DNA of 64,000 bases from Rhodomicrobium lacus (GTDB lineage: Bacteria; Pseudomonadota; Alphaproteobacteria; Rhizobiales; Rhodomicrobiaceae). The translations under genes were made by a program, and so were the position numbers. A model generated the notes under the pieces. It was not told the DNA's origin. It ran no database searches and was given only the letters and a program-made list of their open reading frames with translations. The stretch is taken from NCBI RefSeq assembly GCF_003992725.1, contig NZ_RZNF01000002.1:124001-188000 (forward strand), given 5' to 3'. Positions 25,398 through 34,182 of this stretch are shown here, one piece after another. The stretch's first letter is position 1; every line of letters starts with the position of its first letter.

Positions 25398-26546
25398 CTA
25401 TTCCGCGCGCGCCTGCCCGAGCGCTTCCGAAAGGTCTTCGTAAAGATCGTCGACCGCTTCGAGGCCCACCGAAAGGCGCAAAAGATCTTCGGGGACGGGC
25501 GAGCGCGGCCCTTCGATGCTGGCGCGATGCTCGATCAGGCTTTCGACGCCGCCAAGCGAGGTTGCACGCTTCCAGATGGATACGCGTGCAGCCGTGGCGA
25601 TAGCGGCCCGCTCGCCCCCACGCACCCGGATGGAGAGCATTCCGCCAAAGCCGCCCTGCATCTGGCGGCTGGCGAGCTGGTGGCCTTTGAAGCCCGGCAG
25701 ACCGGGATAAAGTACTTCAGCAACCGCTGGATGGGCGGAAAGGCGTTCCGCCAGCGCCTGCGCCGAAGCGCATTGCCAGCGAACGCGCGCGAACAGCGTA
25801 CGCATGCCGCGCTGAAGAAGCCACGCCTCCAATGTGCCGGGCACGCCGCCGTTCTGACTTTGAACCGTCTTGATGTTCGCCCAGAACTCATCCTGCCGCG
25901 CAGTCGTAACCGTGCCGATGACCGCATCCGAATGGCCGTTGAGATACTTGGTGGCGGAGTGCATCACGATGTCGGCGCCGAGCGAGAGCGGCCGCGTGAG
26001 AACCGGCGTGGCGACGGTGGAGTCGACTGCGAGGCGCGCGCCCGCCGCATGTGCGATCTCGGCTGCCGCCGCGATGTCGTACACGGTCCACAGCGGATTC
26101 GCCGGCGTTTCGAGCCAGACGAGCTTCGTGCGGCCCGGAGCGATTGCGGCTTTCAGCGCGTCGATGTCGCCCGCATCGACGAAGTCCACCACAAGCCCCC
26201 AGCGTGACGCAAAGCCTTCGAGCCATGCCCGCAGCGCCCAGTACATCACGCGCGGAACGACGACATGATCGCCGGGCGTAAGCGCCAGAAACACGGCGTT
26301 CGCCGCCGCCATGCCCGAGCCGAACAGCGCCGTTTCGGCGCCGCCTTCCAGCGCGGTCAGCGTCTCTGCCGCCGTGTCGAACGTGGCGTTCTGTGCGCGG
26401 GAGTAGACGCGTCCGCGCCGATAGAGATTGTCGGGATCGCGGATATAGGTGGTCGTCGGATAGAGCGGGGGAATGAGTGCCCCCGTGGCTTCGTCTTCCC
26501 GGCCAAGCGCGCTGGCCGCGACGGTTTCGGGACGTTTCTTTGTCAT
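25398..26546 (-). CDS. PLP-dependent Cys/Met-metabolism enzyme (cystathionine lyase/synthase-like)
   Basis: Cytosolic enzyme of 382 residues from the start MTKKRPETVAASALG at 26546; in-frame ATGs at 26582 and 26699 give a poorly conserved extension. It has the family's YSRAQNATFDTAAETLTALEG segment, the PLP phosphate-binding GSGMAAANA, and the Schiff-base lysine in SATKYLNGHSD, with DSTVATP upstream. The C-terminal SLGGVESLIEHRAS motif is conserved in cystathionine gamma-synthase, beta-lyase and gamma-lyase. The exact reaction cannot be chosen between these, though a lyase (MetC-like) is common for this length. It is convergent with the OsmC gene. Confidence 0.87.
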   Translation of the reverse strand: MTKKRPETVAASALGREDEATGALIPPLYPTTTYIRDPDNLYRRGRVYSRAQNATFDTAAETLTALEGGAETALFGSGMAAANAVFLALTPGDHVVVPRVMYWALRAWLEGFASRWGLVVDFVDAGDIDALKAAIAPGRTKLVWLETPANPLWTVYDIAAAAEIAHAAGARLAVDSTVATPVLTRPLSLGADIVMHSATKYLNGHSDAVIGTVTTARQDEFWANIKTVQSQNGGVPGTLEAWLLQRGMRTLFARVRWQCASAQALAERLSAHPAVAEVLYPGLPGFKGHQLASRQMQGGFGGMLSIRVRGGERAAIATAARVSIWKRATSLGGVESLIEHRASIEGPRSPVPEDLLRLSVGLEAVDDLYEDLSEALGQARAE

Positions 26547-26732
26547 GTCGGGTTTTGTCCGGTTGGATGGTCTCCTGAGCATCGTCCCATATTTGAGCGC
26601 GTTGTGGCGCTTCGGATCTTGTCGAAACCCTATCACCTCCCCTTGATTCCCGAACGCGATTTCATCCGAAATCTCGTGCAGAGGATAACTCAAGGGCACC
26701 CCCTCGCCCTCGCGGCGAAATCGCAGGGTTCG

Positions 26733-27191
26733 TCAGCCTTCCGAGGGTGCATGAACATGCGCTCGTCCGTCGACGTGATGATGGGGGGGCGTCTCGTCGG
26801 GTATCAGATGCAGATTGCCGTGACGCACGCCGGTTTCCGCGATGGTGGCTTCAGCAAGTCTGCGGACTTCGTGGGTGTTTCCCTTGAGCAAGGCGACTTC
26901 GAGGCAATTCTCATAATCGAGATGGACGTGGAGCGTCGAAAGCACGAGGTGATGATGGGCATGTTGCGTCCGGGCCAGCCGCCGCGATAATTCGCGCTGT
27001 TCGTGGTTGTACACATAGGAGAGGCAGGCAACGGCGTCTTTCGCCTTGTCCTCTGTCAGCTTCTCCTGCTCCAGCCGGTCGCGAAGGAGATCCCGGATCG
27101 CTTCCGAGCGGCTGGAATAGCCTTTTTTTTCCAGATAGTTGTCGAACTGTCCGAGCAGATCCTCGTCCAGGGAGATCGTCACTCGTTCCAT
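26733..27191 (-). CDS. nikR: Nickel-responsive regulator NikR
   Basis: Ribbon-helix-helix repressor of 152 residues that senses Ni(II). The N-terminal DNA-binding module is MERVTISLDEDLLGQFDNYL with SSRSEAIRDLLRD. The ACT-like metal domain has the four ligands of the Ni site at His77, His88, His90 and Cys96, matching His76/87/89/Cys95 of E. coli NikR in spacing. The C-tail is unusually His-rich (PPHHHVDGRAHVHA). A strong AGGAAGGA ribosome site precedes the ATG. It is divergent from the nickel importer operon, with a NikR-like operator between them. Confidence 0.95.
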   Translation of the reverse strand: MERVTISLDEDLLGQFDNYLEKKGYSSRSEAIRDLLRDRLEQEKLTEDKAKDAVACLSYVYNHEQRELSRRLARTQHAHHHLVLSTLHVHLDYENCLEVALLKGNTHEVRRLAEATIAETGVRHGNLHLIPDETPPHHHVDGRAHVHAPSEG

Positions 27192-27303
27192 GGGGCATCC
27201 TTCCTGTCGCGGCCTTCCAGGCAGGATAAACCAGATCGGGTTCTGCTGCGCGGCTGTTCAGTCGCTCGGATTACCCCAACGTCGCGTTGACACCCGATAC
27301 CGA

Positions 27304-27337
27304 GTATGAAAAATGATAAAATCTTCATAACTCATAC
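27304..27337. promoter_or_regulatory. NikR-like operator upstream of nikK
   Basis: GTATGA (27304-27309) and TCATAC (27332-27337) are exact NikR half-sites but separated by 22 rather than about 16 bases. A closer near-match TCATAA (27325-27330) gives a spacing of 15. The inner symmetry GAGTATGAA against TTCATAACTC differs by one inserted base. It lies just upstream of nikK and across from nikR, so nickel-dependent repression of both is likely. Confidence 0.6.
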
Positions 27338-27351
27338 CCAGAGGGGAGTTC

Positions 27352-28119
27352 ATGCGCTTTCCTGCAAGCCTCGCCGCAAACTCGGTCGCCGCGCTTCTCA
27401 TGTTTTCAGCCGCCGCGCATGCGCATTTTCAGGAGCTGCTGCCGTCCACCGACATCGTTGCGGACGAGGGCGATCGCAAGGTCAAGCTTCAGGCCATCTT
27501 CACGCATCCGATGGAAGGCGGCCCGAACATGGATATGGGACAGCCGCAGCAATTCGGCGTTCTCGCGGACGGCGAGAAGGTGGACCTGAAATCTTCGCTG
27601 AAGCCCGTCGATGTCTCCGGCAAGAAGGCGTTTGAAGCCACCTATCAGATCAAGAAGCCCGGCGACTATGTGTTCTACCTTGAGCCCGCCCCCTATTGGG
27701 ACGAGGGCGAGAAGCACTTCCTGATCCATTACACGAAGGTTGTCGTCGACTTCGGATCGGGCGAGGGCTGGGACAAGCTCGTCGGCTTGCCGGTTGAAAT
27801 CGAGCCCTTGACCCGTCCCTATGGCGTGTGGACGGGCAATATCTTCCGGGGCGTGGTGCGCAAGGACGGCAAGCCGGTGCCGGGCGCTGTCGTCGAGATC
27901 GAATGGTCGAACGACGGGTCCGTGAAGGCTCCCTCCGATCCGTTCGTGACCCAGGTCGTCAAGGCCGACGACAACGGCGTGTTCGCCTACGCCATTCCGA
28001 AAGCCGGGTGGTGGGGCTTCAACGCCCTCATCGACGGCGAGACCAAAGGGCCGGACGGCAAGCCCGCCGCCGCCGAACTCGGCGGCACGATCTGGGTCAA
28101 AGCGGTCGACATGAAGTGA
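27352..28119 (+). CDS. nikK: DUF4198 periplasmic protein of nickel importer (NikK)
   Basis: Exported 255-residue protein with a signal peptide ending at AAHAHFQELLP, so the mature N-terminus begins with His-rich sequence as in other NikK/DUF4198 proteins. The mature chain is beta-rich with conserved GDYVFYLEPAPYWDEGEKHF and a C-terminal Ig/transthyretin-like part (GKPVPGAVVEIEW, then VFAYAIPKAGWWGF). NikK is an accessory periplasmic component of Ni-specific ECF-type importers, thought to capture the metal. GAGGGGAG precedes the ATG. It is the first gene of the operon nikK-M-L-Q-O. Confidence 0.88.
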   Translation: MRFPASLAANSVAALLMFSAAAHAHFQELLPSTDIVADEGDRKVKLQAIFTHPMEGGPNMDMGQPQQFGVLADGEKVDLKSSLKPVDVSGKKAFEATYQIKKPGDYVFYLEPAPYWDEGEKHFLIHYTKVVVDFGSGEGWDKLVGLPVEIEPLTRPYGVWTGNIFRGVVRKDGKPVPGAVVEIEWSNDGSVKAPSDPFVTQVVKADDNGVFAYAIPKAGWWGFNALIDGETKGPDGKPAAAELGGTIWVKAVDMK

Positions 28120-28169
28120 TTTGCCCCGGCGGGGCGCGGTGTGTGTCCCGCTGACACCGGAGCACGACG

Positions 28170-28781
28170 ATGGCTCATATTCCCGATGGCGTCCTGTCCG
28201 CCCCGGTTCTGGTTGCGGGCGCAGCCGTCAGCCTCGCGGGCTGCGCCCACGCGCTTCGCCGCCTCGATGAGGAGCGCATTCCCGAGGTGGCGATCCTCTC
28301 GGCGGTGTTCTTCGTCGCCTCGCTCGTACATTTCCCGGTCGGCCCGACTTCCGTACACCTCATCCTGAACGGGCTGACGGGCATTTTGCTTGGATGGGCC
28401 GCCTTTCCTGCAATCGCCGTCGCCTTGCTGCTGCAGGCCGTTCTTTTCGGCTTCGGCGGCCTCGTTGTACTTGGCGCAAACATCATGAACATGGCCGTGC
28501 CGGCGGTTCTGTGCGGCTACCTCTTTCAAGCGGTCGCCGGAGATGGGGCGAACCGCCAGCGCGTCCTCTGGGGCGCCGGACTGGCGGGGGGCATCGGCGT
28601 CCTCATCACCGCTTTGATGGTGGCGGCGGTTCTCGCCCTGTCGGGGAAGGAATTTATCGCGGCTGCAAAGCTCGTGGTCGTGGCGCACCTGCCGGTCGCC
28701 CTGATCGAGGCGGCTTTCAGCGTGGCGGTGATCGGGCTGTTGTCCAGGGTCAAGCCGTCGCTGCTCGGCTTTCGGGCGTAG
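28170..28781 (+). CDS. nikM: Nickel ECF transporter S-component NikM (CbiM family)
   Basis: Integral membrane S-component of 203 residues that binds the metal and gives specificity. The N-terminus MAHIPDGVLS is the CbiM/NikM metal-binding signature. Here Ala is inserted before His; removal of Met before Ala would leave His at position 2, as the Ni site requires. About six membrane helices follow, with FPVGPTSVHLILNGLTGILLG, the signature segment of CbiM. Its size is that of short NikM without a fused NikN domain; that role is served by the separate nikL gene 12 bp downstream. Confidence 0.92.
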   Translation: MAHIPDGVLSAPVLVAGAAVSLAGCAHALRRLDEERIPEVAILSAVFFVASLVHFPVGPTSVHLILNGLTGILLGWAAFPAIAVALLLQAVLFGFGGLVVLGANIMNMAVPAVLCGYLFQAVAGDGANRQRVLWGAGLAGGIGVLITALMVAAVLALSGKEFIAAAKLVVVAHLPVALIEAAFSVAVIGLLSRVKPSLLGFRA

Positions 28782-28793
28782 GAGATCACACGA

Positions 28794-29426
28794 ATGACGA
28801 GAGTTTCGATCCCCGCCCTTGTGGCCCTTATGCTCCTGATGTTCGGGGGCGGTGCGGAGGCGCACAAGCTCAAGGTGTTCGCCACAGCCACCGGTGCGGT
28901 GATAGAGGGCTACGCCTATTTTGGTACGGGCGGACGCGCCCGGCAGTCGTCGGTCACGGTGGCGAGCCCGGACGGAACGCTTCTCGGCAAGACGACGACC
29001 GACGACGAGGGAAATTTCCGCTACGAGGCCACGCGCCGCGTCGATCATGTCATCACCGTCGATGGCGGGGATGGCCATGTCGCGAGCTACACGGTTGCGG
29101 CCAACGAGTTGCCGCAAGCCTTGTCCAGCGGGGATGGCCCCGCCAGACTCCCGGCCGAGAGGACTGGCGCACCGGTCGCAGCGGCCCCCGCCATTTCGAG
29201 AGGGGGGGAAGACGCCGATCTCAAGGCTTTCATCGACCAGAGTATCGCCCGCCAGATCCGCCCGCTCCGCGAACAGATCGATGCGTATCAGGAAAAGATC
29301 TCGTTGCATGACGTGCTCGGCGGCCTTGGGTACATCCTCGGACTTGGCGGCCTCGCCTTCGGCTTTTCCCAACGTCGAAGGCGGGCACAAGACGGTGCCC
29401 CCGATCTGACGAGGGGCGCGCAATGA
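28794..29426 (+). CDS. nikL: Nickel importer accessory protein NikL
   Basis: Membrane-anchored periplasmic protein of 210 residues. A signal peptide ends at GGAEAHKLKVFA, placing His-Lys near the mature N-terminus. A transthyretin-like beta domain follows (AVIEGYAYFGTGGRARQSSV, then TDDEGNFRYEA), then a polar linker, a coiled segment and a C-terminal helix (LGGLGYILGLGGLAFGF) ending in Arg residues. This order matches NikL of NikKMLQO systems. AGGAGA precedes the ATG and the stop overlaps nikQ by 4 bp. Confidence 0.88.
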   Translation: MTRVSIPALVALMLLMFGGGAEAHKLKVFATATGAVIEGYAYFGTGGRARQSSVTVASPDGTLLGKTTTDDEGNFRYEATRRVDHVITVDGGDGHVASYTVAANELPQALSSGDGPARLPAERTGAPVAAAPAISRGGEDADLKAFIDQSIARQIRPLREQIDAYQEKISLHDVLGGLGYILGLGGLAFGFSQRRRRAQDGAPDLTRGAQ

Positions 29427-30235
29427 GCCTCGTGGGTGAGCAGACAGGCGCGGCGAACGAGTGCGGCTGCGACGGTGCTGTCGCTGTGACCGGTTCGCGG
29501 TCGAGCGGCGATCGGTGGAATTTCGTCCAATCCGTCGATCCGGGCATTCGTCTGCTCGTCTGCGCTTCGTTCTGCCTCGTCGTCGTGAGCTTGAACGGCC
29601 TCACGGCGCTTTCGCTCGCGCTAGGCGTCGCGGCGCTCGCCGTTGCGGCGGCCCGGCAGAGCCTCGGAACTGCGCTCCGGCGCATGGCCGCACTCGACGG
29701 TTTCATGCTGGTGGTGCTGGCGATGCTGCCCTTCTCGACGCCGGGAGAGCCGTGGTTCTCGGTCGCGGGACTGCCCGCAAGCCGCGAAGGCGCGCTCCTC
29801 GGAGCGACGATCCTCCTGAAAGCAAACGCGGTGGTGCTGATGATCCTTGCGCTGCTGTCGTCCATGGAGCCCGCGCTCCTCGGCCGGGCGATGAGCCGCC
29901 TGCGCCTGCCGAACAAGTTCGTTCTCCTGTTCCTCTTCACCCTGCGCTACATCGACGTTCTCGGGCCTGAATACCGGCGGCTGCGCACGGCCATGAAAGC
30001 GCGCGGATTTCGCATGCGGTGCGACCTGCATACGTGGCGAAGCGTCGGCTATCTCGTCGGCATGCTGCTTGTGCGCAGCATCGAGCGGTCGGAGCGGATC
30101 GTGGCCGCGATGCGATGCCGGGGCTTCAACGGCACGTTCCCCGCCCTTACCGAAAACGCCGCGCTTTCGTGGCGGGATGTAGCCTTTGCCGGAGTGTCTC
30201 TCGGCGTCTGCGTCGGCCTCGCGCTCGTGCGTTGA
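29423..30235 (+). CDS. nikQ: Nickel ECF transporter transmembrane T-component NikQ (CbiQ family)
   Basis: Membrane subunit of 270 residues coupling the ATPase to the S-component. It opens with a polar cytoplasmic tail, then DPGIRLLVCASFCLVVVSL and several helices. The two coupling-helix motifs carrying Ala-Arg-Gly signatures are present (MKARGFRMRC and MRCRGFNGTF), as in CbiQ/EcfT. The start overlaps the nikL stop. A 135-bp gap follows before nikO, unusual inside an otherwise tight operon. Confidence 0.9.
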   Translation: MSLVGEQTGAANECGCDGAVAVTGSRSSGDRWNFVQSVDPGIRLLVCASFCLVVVSLNGLTALSLALGVAALAVAAARQSLGTALRRMAALDGFMLVVLAMLPFSTPGEPWFSVAGLPASREGALLGATILLKANAVVLMILALLSSMEPALLGRAMSRLRLPNKFVLLFLFTLRYIDVLGPEYRRLRTAMKARGFRMRCDLHTWRSVGYLVGMLLVRSIERSERIVAAMRCRGFNGTFPALTENAALSWRDVAFAGVSLGVCVGLALVR

Positions 30236-30370
30236 ATTTTTGATTGTTCCACTCCCGCCGGGGGCAGCATAATTTGATGCGACACTCCAAACTGCACGAG
30301 AACCGGTTGGCTGCTGGTGCTGAGGCGCCACAAGAGTGGATGAGCGCGCGCGGCGAAAGGGATCGAATGT

Positions 30371-31054
30371 ATGCGCCAGAGCGCTAGTGGGAGCCCGGAA
30401 CTTTTGCGCCTGTCCGGCGTGAGCTTTGCCTACGACAGGGAACGCCCCGTGCTTCGCGGCGCCGATTTCGTTCTTCATGCGGGAGAACGCGTCGCGGTAA
30501 CGGGGCCGAACGGCGCGGGCAAGACGACCTTGCTTCATGTGATGGTCGGCCTCGTCAAGCCTTCGGCGGGAACGATGGAGGCGTTCGGCAAGATCAGGAT
30601 CGGCGAGGGCGATTTCGCCGAAGTCCGCCGCCGCGCCGGGCTGTTGTTTCAGGACGCCGACGACCAGCTTTTCTGCCCGACCGTCGCGGAGGATGTCGCT
30701 TTCGGTCCGCTGAACCTCGGCAAGTCTCGCGCCGAGGCCCGCGAGATCACCCGCCGCACCATCGCACGCATCGGACTTCATGGGTTCGAGGACCGGATCA
30801 CCTACAAGCTTTCGGGCGGTCAGAAGCGCCTTGTGGCGCTTGCGGCGGTGCTCGCGATGGAGCCGGAAATTCTGCTTCTCGACGAGCTGACGACCGCCCT
30901 CGATGCCGAGACGGAAACCCGTCTGGTCGACATCTTGAACAGTCTGCCGCAGGCGATGGTCATCGTTTCGCACGACCGCGCTTTCCTTGCGAAAGTCGCG
31001 AACCGATGGGTGAGGCTTGAGGGCGGCACGCTTCGTGAGGCCGCTTCGGCCTAA
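30371..31054 (+). CDS. nikO: Nickel ECF transporter ATPase NikO (CbiO family)
   Basis: Cytoplasmic ATPase of 227 residues. Walker A is GPNGAGKTT, the Q-loop LLFQDADDQLFCPTVAEDV is the CbiO/EcfA hallmark, the signature is LSGGQKR and Walker B reads EILLLDELTTALD. Leu takes the place of the usual Pro after Asp-Glu, a tolerated change. The switch His is in IVSHDRAF. It is the last gene of the nickel importer; the 135-bp gap before it contains no other gene, so it may have its own promoter or be expressed by read-through. Confidence 0.9.
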   Translation: MRQSASGSPELLRLSGVSFAYDRERPVLRGADFVLHAGERVAVTGPNGAGKTTLLHVMVGLVKPSAGTMEAFGKIRIGEGDFAEVRRRAGLLFQDADDQLFCPTVAEDVAFGPLNLGKSRAEAREITRRTIARIGLHGFEDRITYKLSGGQKRLVALAAVLAMEPEILLLDELTTALDAETETRLVDILNSLPQAMVIVSHDRAFLAKVANRWVRLEGGTLREAASA

Positions 31055-31460
31055 CCTCGCGCCATTGGCCGTCTTTTGCGATGGACCCCAAAGGCTCGCT
31101 CAAGCGTCCGGCCCGTTCAGGCTTTCGCTTTTGCCCTCGCCGTCGATGGGCTTCAGCCGACTGCCGTCGCCGAAAAGATAAGGGCCGGGCTCAGCCACCA
31201 AACGCTTGCCGCAGAGCTTCAGCCAAGCGGCGAGACGGCTTTGTCGTGACATCGGCCGCGCGACGATCCGCAACCGCAGCGGGAACACACCGTCATGCAG
31301 CGCCGATCATGGAGGTTCCGGTGGCCAGTTCGTGGAAAACGGTGCGGCTGTGCGGTTGGTCATCCTCGCACCACGCATATTCGCGTCATGCCAGCACAAT
31401 CGGCTTGCATCCATATCATTAGCATACTAATTAATAGCCATGCAGCAATATGGGAGCGAT
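31055..31460. other. Intergenic region between nikO and the MarR operon
   Basis: About 400 bp. The first 350 bp show no gene I can support; a leftward reading of 31100-31288 (ending GPYLFGDGSRLKPIDGEG) looks protein-like but has no recognisable family or full length. The last 45 bp are AT-rich and hold the MarR-type inverted repeat and presumably the promoter. Confidence 0.4.
31418..31431. promoter_or_regulatory. Inverted repeat, probable MarR autoregulatory operator
   Basis: ATTAG-CATA-CTAAT is a perfect 5-bp inverted repeat in a short AT-rich stretch directly upstream of the marR-like gene. Position and symmetry fit an operator for the regulator itself. Confidence 0.5.
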
Positions 31461-31934
31461 ATGCCGCCGGACGAGTCCGTCCGCAAACTTCGGGCGTCGT
31501 TAACGCGCTCGCTCATCCTTGCGTCTCGCCGCTGGAAAGCGCTCGCCGACGCAACCATGAAAAGCCGCGACCTCTCGCACGCGACGGCGCTCGTGGTCAT
31601 CGTCATCGACAGCCTCGGCAGCGCGGTGACCCAGATCGAACTCGCCCGCGAAATCGGCATCGAAGGGCCGACGCTCGTGCGGCTTCTCGATCAACTCGAA
31701 AAGCAGGGCCGGATCGAGCGGCGCGAAAACCCGGACGACCGGCGCGCGAAACTTGTAAGCCTCTCCAGGGCGGGCAAGGATCTCGTCGCGGAAATCCAGA
31801 TGGAACTTGAAAGATTGCGCGACGCGGCGTTCGGCGACGTCGATCGGCGCGACATCGAAGCAGCGCTTCGCGTCTTCGCCGCGATGCGCGATTTCACCCG
31901 TGACCGGACCGAAGCGGCGGGAGTGGACGAGTGA
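31461..31934 (+). CDS. MarR family transcriptional regulator
   Basis: Winged-helix repressor of about 157 residues. The HTH is visible in SAVTQIELAREIGIEGPTLV with RLLDQLEKQGRIERRE, and the beta-wing in NPDDRRAKLVSLSRAG, both classic MarR features. The start MPPDESVR at 31461 is preferred because a GGGAG lies a few bases upstream; an ATG at 31440 lacks a ribosome site. Its stop overlaps the FUSC start (GTGA). It heads an efflux operon like the aae/emr type, so it probably responds to a phenolic or lipophilic compound. Confidence 0.88.
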   Translation: MPPDESVRKLRASLTRSLILASRRWKALADATMKSRDLSHATALVVIVIDSLGSAVTQIELAREIGIEGPTLVRLLDQLEKQGRIERRENPDDRRAKLVSLSRAGKDLVAEIQMELERLRDAAFGDVDRRDIEAALRVFAAMRDFTRDRTEAAGVDE

Positions 31935-33970
31935 CCCTTCCCGATTTCCGCGCGTGGGTCTTTTCGGTCAAGGTCTTCTCCGCCGGGCTGCTCGCGCTTT
32001 ACATCTCGATGTGGGCCGGGCTCAGTCGTCCCTACTGGGCGCTCGCCACCGCCTATATCACGAGCCAGGCCTTCGACGGCGCGACGCAATCGAAGGCGAT
32101 CTACCGCGCGCTCGGGACTGCCATTGGCGCTGCGGCAGCGGTCGCCATCTTGCCGAATGTCGTCAACTCGCCTGAACTGACCGTGCTTGCCATAGCCCTC
32201 TGGGTTGCGGTCTGTCTCTACATCTCGATGCTCGACCGCACGGCGCGGAGCTACACCGCCATGCTCGCGGGCTACACCGTCGCGCTGATCGGTTTTCCGG
32301 CGGTCGATGACCCGGCGGGCATCTTTGAGGCGGCGGTGTCACGGACCGAGGAAATCACTCTCGGCATCCTGTGCGCGGCGCTTGTGTCGGGCCTCGTGCT
32401 GCCACGATCCGCCGCGCCGGTTTTTGCCGCGCAGCTCGGTGCGTGGCTCACATCCGCAAGAGCCTGGACGCGCGAAGTGCTGCGCCGCGAGCCGCGTGCC
32501 GTGATGGATACGCGGGCCGGTCGGCTAAGGCTCGCCTCCGATGCGATTGCGTTGGAAGCGCTCGCCTCGCAACTTCCTCACGAGGCCACAAGCTCCCCTG
32601 TCTCGGAGCACTCGCTCGCGCTGCTGCGCCAGCATATGCTGATGTTGCTCCCGCTTCTCACCTCCGTTTCCGACCGCCTCAAGGCCATCGACGGAACGGA
32701 AGCGGCTGCCGCTCTCCAGCCTGTCCTCGACGACGTGGCCGACTGGTTTCAGGCCGACGCCCCAGCCCCGGAGGATGCCGCCATCCTGCTCGCGCGCCTC
32801 GATGCGTTCGAACACAGCCTGCGCGAGGGCGATCTCTGGCGCGACCTCCTCGTTGCAGGGCTGGTCGAGCGGCTGCGCGAACTCGTGAACCTCAAGCAGG
32901 ACATCCGCCACCTTCGCGCGAATATCGAGACAGGCGGCCCGCTTGCAGCACCGTGCGCCTTTCAATACACGGCGAAGGCCCGAGAGGTGCGCCATCGCGA
33001 TCACATGATGGCGGTTTTTTCCGGGTTCGGCGCCTTCATCGCCATTGTCATGGTATGCGCGGTCTGGATCGCGACGGGGTGGCAAGACGGGGCTGCCGCG
33101 GCGATGCTGGCTTCCGTGGCGTGCTGTTTCTTCGCGACTCAGGACGATCCGGTACCCGCCATGATAGGCTTCGCCACCGCCGCCATCCTGGGCGTGGTTG
33201 GCGCCCTGTTCCACCAGTTCGCGTTGCTGCCTCGCGCAATTTCATTTGAGATGATTGCGCTGGCGCTCGCGCCCGGCCTTATCTTGAGCGGCCTTCTCAT
33301 GACGAACCCGGCGACCGCCGCCATCGGCCTCGGCACCGCCGTCAACGGCGCCATGGCGCTGGCCATTCAGGATCACTATTCGGCAGACTTCGCGGCCTTC
33401 GCAAATTCGGGGCTGGCGCTCGTCGCGGGGGTGTGGATCGCGACGGCATCCATTGCCGTCTTCCGGTCGCTCGATTCCGGATGGGCGGCAAGGCGGCTCC
33501 ACGCGCAAAATCGCGCGAGCCTGGCGCTGGCGGCGAGCGGGCGGGGCAGTGAGAGCGGTCTGGAACTCGCAGCCCTCATGCTCGACCGCGTCGCGCTGAT
33601 GGCGACACGGCTTTCCAAGCAGCCGCCCGACAAGTCCGCATTGTCGGCCACGCTGCTCCGGGAGGTGCGCATCGGCATCAACGTCGTGGAACTGCGCCGC
33701 GTGCGGCGGCAGGTCTCGAAGCCCGCGCGGCTTGCCATCAACCAAGCCCTTGCCGAAGTCGCGCGCCACTTCAGAAGCGACGGCGACAAACCGTCTGCCG
33801 CGCTCATCGAAGCCATCGACGCCGCGCTTGCCGTCTGCGTTCGCGAGCCCGAAACGAGCGCCGCCCAACATGCAACGCTTGGCCTTGCGGGACTGAGACG
33901 TGCGCTCTTCCCCACCGCTCCCGACCCTCGCTTGGCGCGGTTCGCCGACGAAAGAGCGGTGGCGGCATGA
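31931..33970 (+). CDS. FUSC family efflux protein (AaeB-like)
   Basis: Inner-membrane protein of 679 residues with the FUSC architecture. An N-terminal set of about five helices (VFSVKVFSAGLLALYISMW, then YTAMLAGYTVALIGFPAV) is followed by a soluble helical region (about 170-340), then a second helix set (GFGAFIAIVMVCAVWIATGW) and a C-terminal soluble domain. These proteins export aromatic acids and related compounds with a small DUF1656 protein and a membrane fusion adaptor, both encoded directly downstream. The GTG start overlaps the marR stop, and its stop overlaps DUF1656. Confidence 0.88.
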   Translation: MTLPDFRAWVFSVKVFSAGLLALYISMWAGLSRPYWALATAYITSQAFDGATQSKAIYRALGTAIGAAAAVAILPNVVNSPELTVLAIALWVAVCLYISMLDRTARSYTAMLAGYTVALIGFPAVDDPAGIFEAAVSRTEEITLGILCAALVSGLVLPRSAAPVFAAQLGAWLTSARAWTREVLRREPRAVMDTRAGRLRLASDAIALEALASQLPHEATSSPVSEHSLALLRQHMLMLLPLLTSVSDRLKAIDGTEAAAALQPVLDDVADWFQADAPAPEDAAILLARLDAFEHSLREGDLWRDLLVAGLVERLRELVNLKQDIRHLRANIETGGPLAAPCAFQYTAKAREVRHRDHMMAVFSGFGAFIAIVMVCAVWIATGWQDGAAAAMLASVACCFFATQDDPVPAMIGFATAAILGVVGALFHQFALLPRAISFEMIALALAPGLILSGLLMTNPATAAIGLGTAVNGAMALAIQDHYSADFAAFANSGLALVAGVWIATASIAVFRSLDSGWAARRLHAQNRASLALAASGRGSESGLELAALMLDRVALMATRLSKQPPDKSALSATLLREVRIGINVVELRRVRRQVSKPARLAINQALAEVARHFRSDGDKPSAALIEAIDAALAVCVREPETSAAQHATLGLAGLRRALFPTAPDPRLARFADERAVAA

Positions 33971-34182
33971 TCGGCGAACTCGACATCTACGGCGTGTTCG
34001 CGCCGGCGCTGCTCTTCTGGATGCTGATTGCCTACGCCGTCACCGCCGTCTTGCGCAGCCTGTGCCAGCGTCTTGGCCTCTACCGCTATGCGTGGCACCG
34101 CGCGCTGTTTGACATCTCCCTCTATTTTATTGTGCTGGGCGCGGTCGTCGCGCTCGAAACGAGCCTGTTACCCGGATCATGA
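33967..34182 (+). CDS. DUF1656 small membrane protein (AaeX-like)
   Basis: Membrane protein of 71 residues with two helices: VFAPALLFWMLIAYAVTAVL and ISLYFIVLGAVVALETSLL. The linker LGLYRYAWHRALFD with its HRALFD signature is typical of DUF1656/AaeX, always found between FUSC/AaeB and adaptor genes. ATGA overlaps couple it to both neighbours. Function is presumably to assist the efflux complex. Confidence 0.88.
   Translation: MIGELDIYGVFAPALLFWMLIAYAVTAVLRSLCQRLGLYRYAWHRALFDISLYFIVLGAVVALETSLLPGS

Noticed and set aside
31100-31288. Leftward 62-codon frame after nikO ending GPYLFGDGSRLKPIDGEG
   Set aside because: Looks protein-like near its end but has no recognisable family, no ribosome site and no full-length counterpart; could be a remnant, not supportable as a gene.
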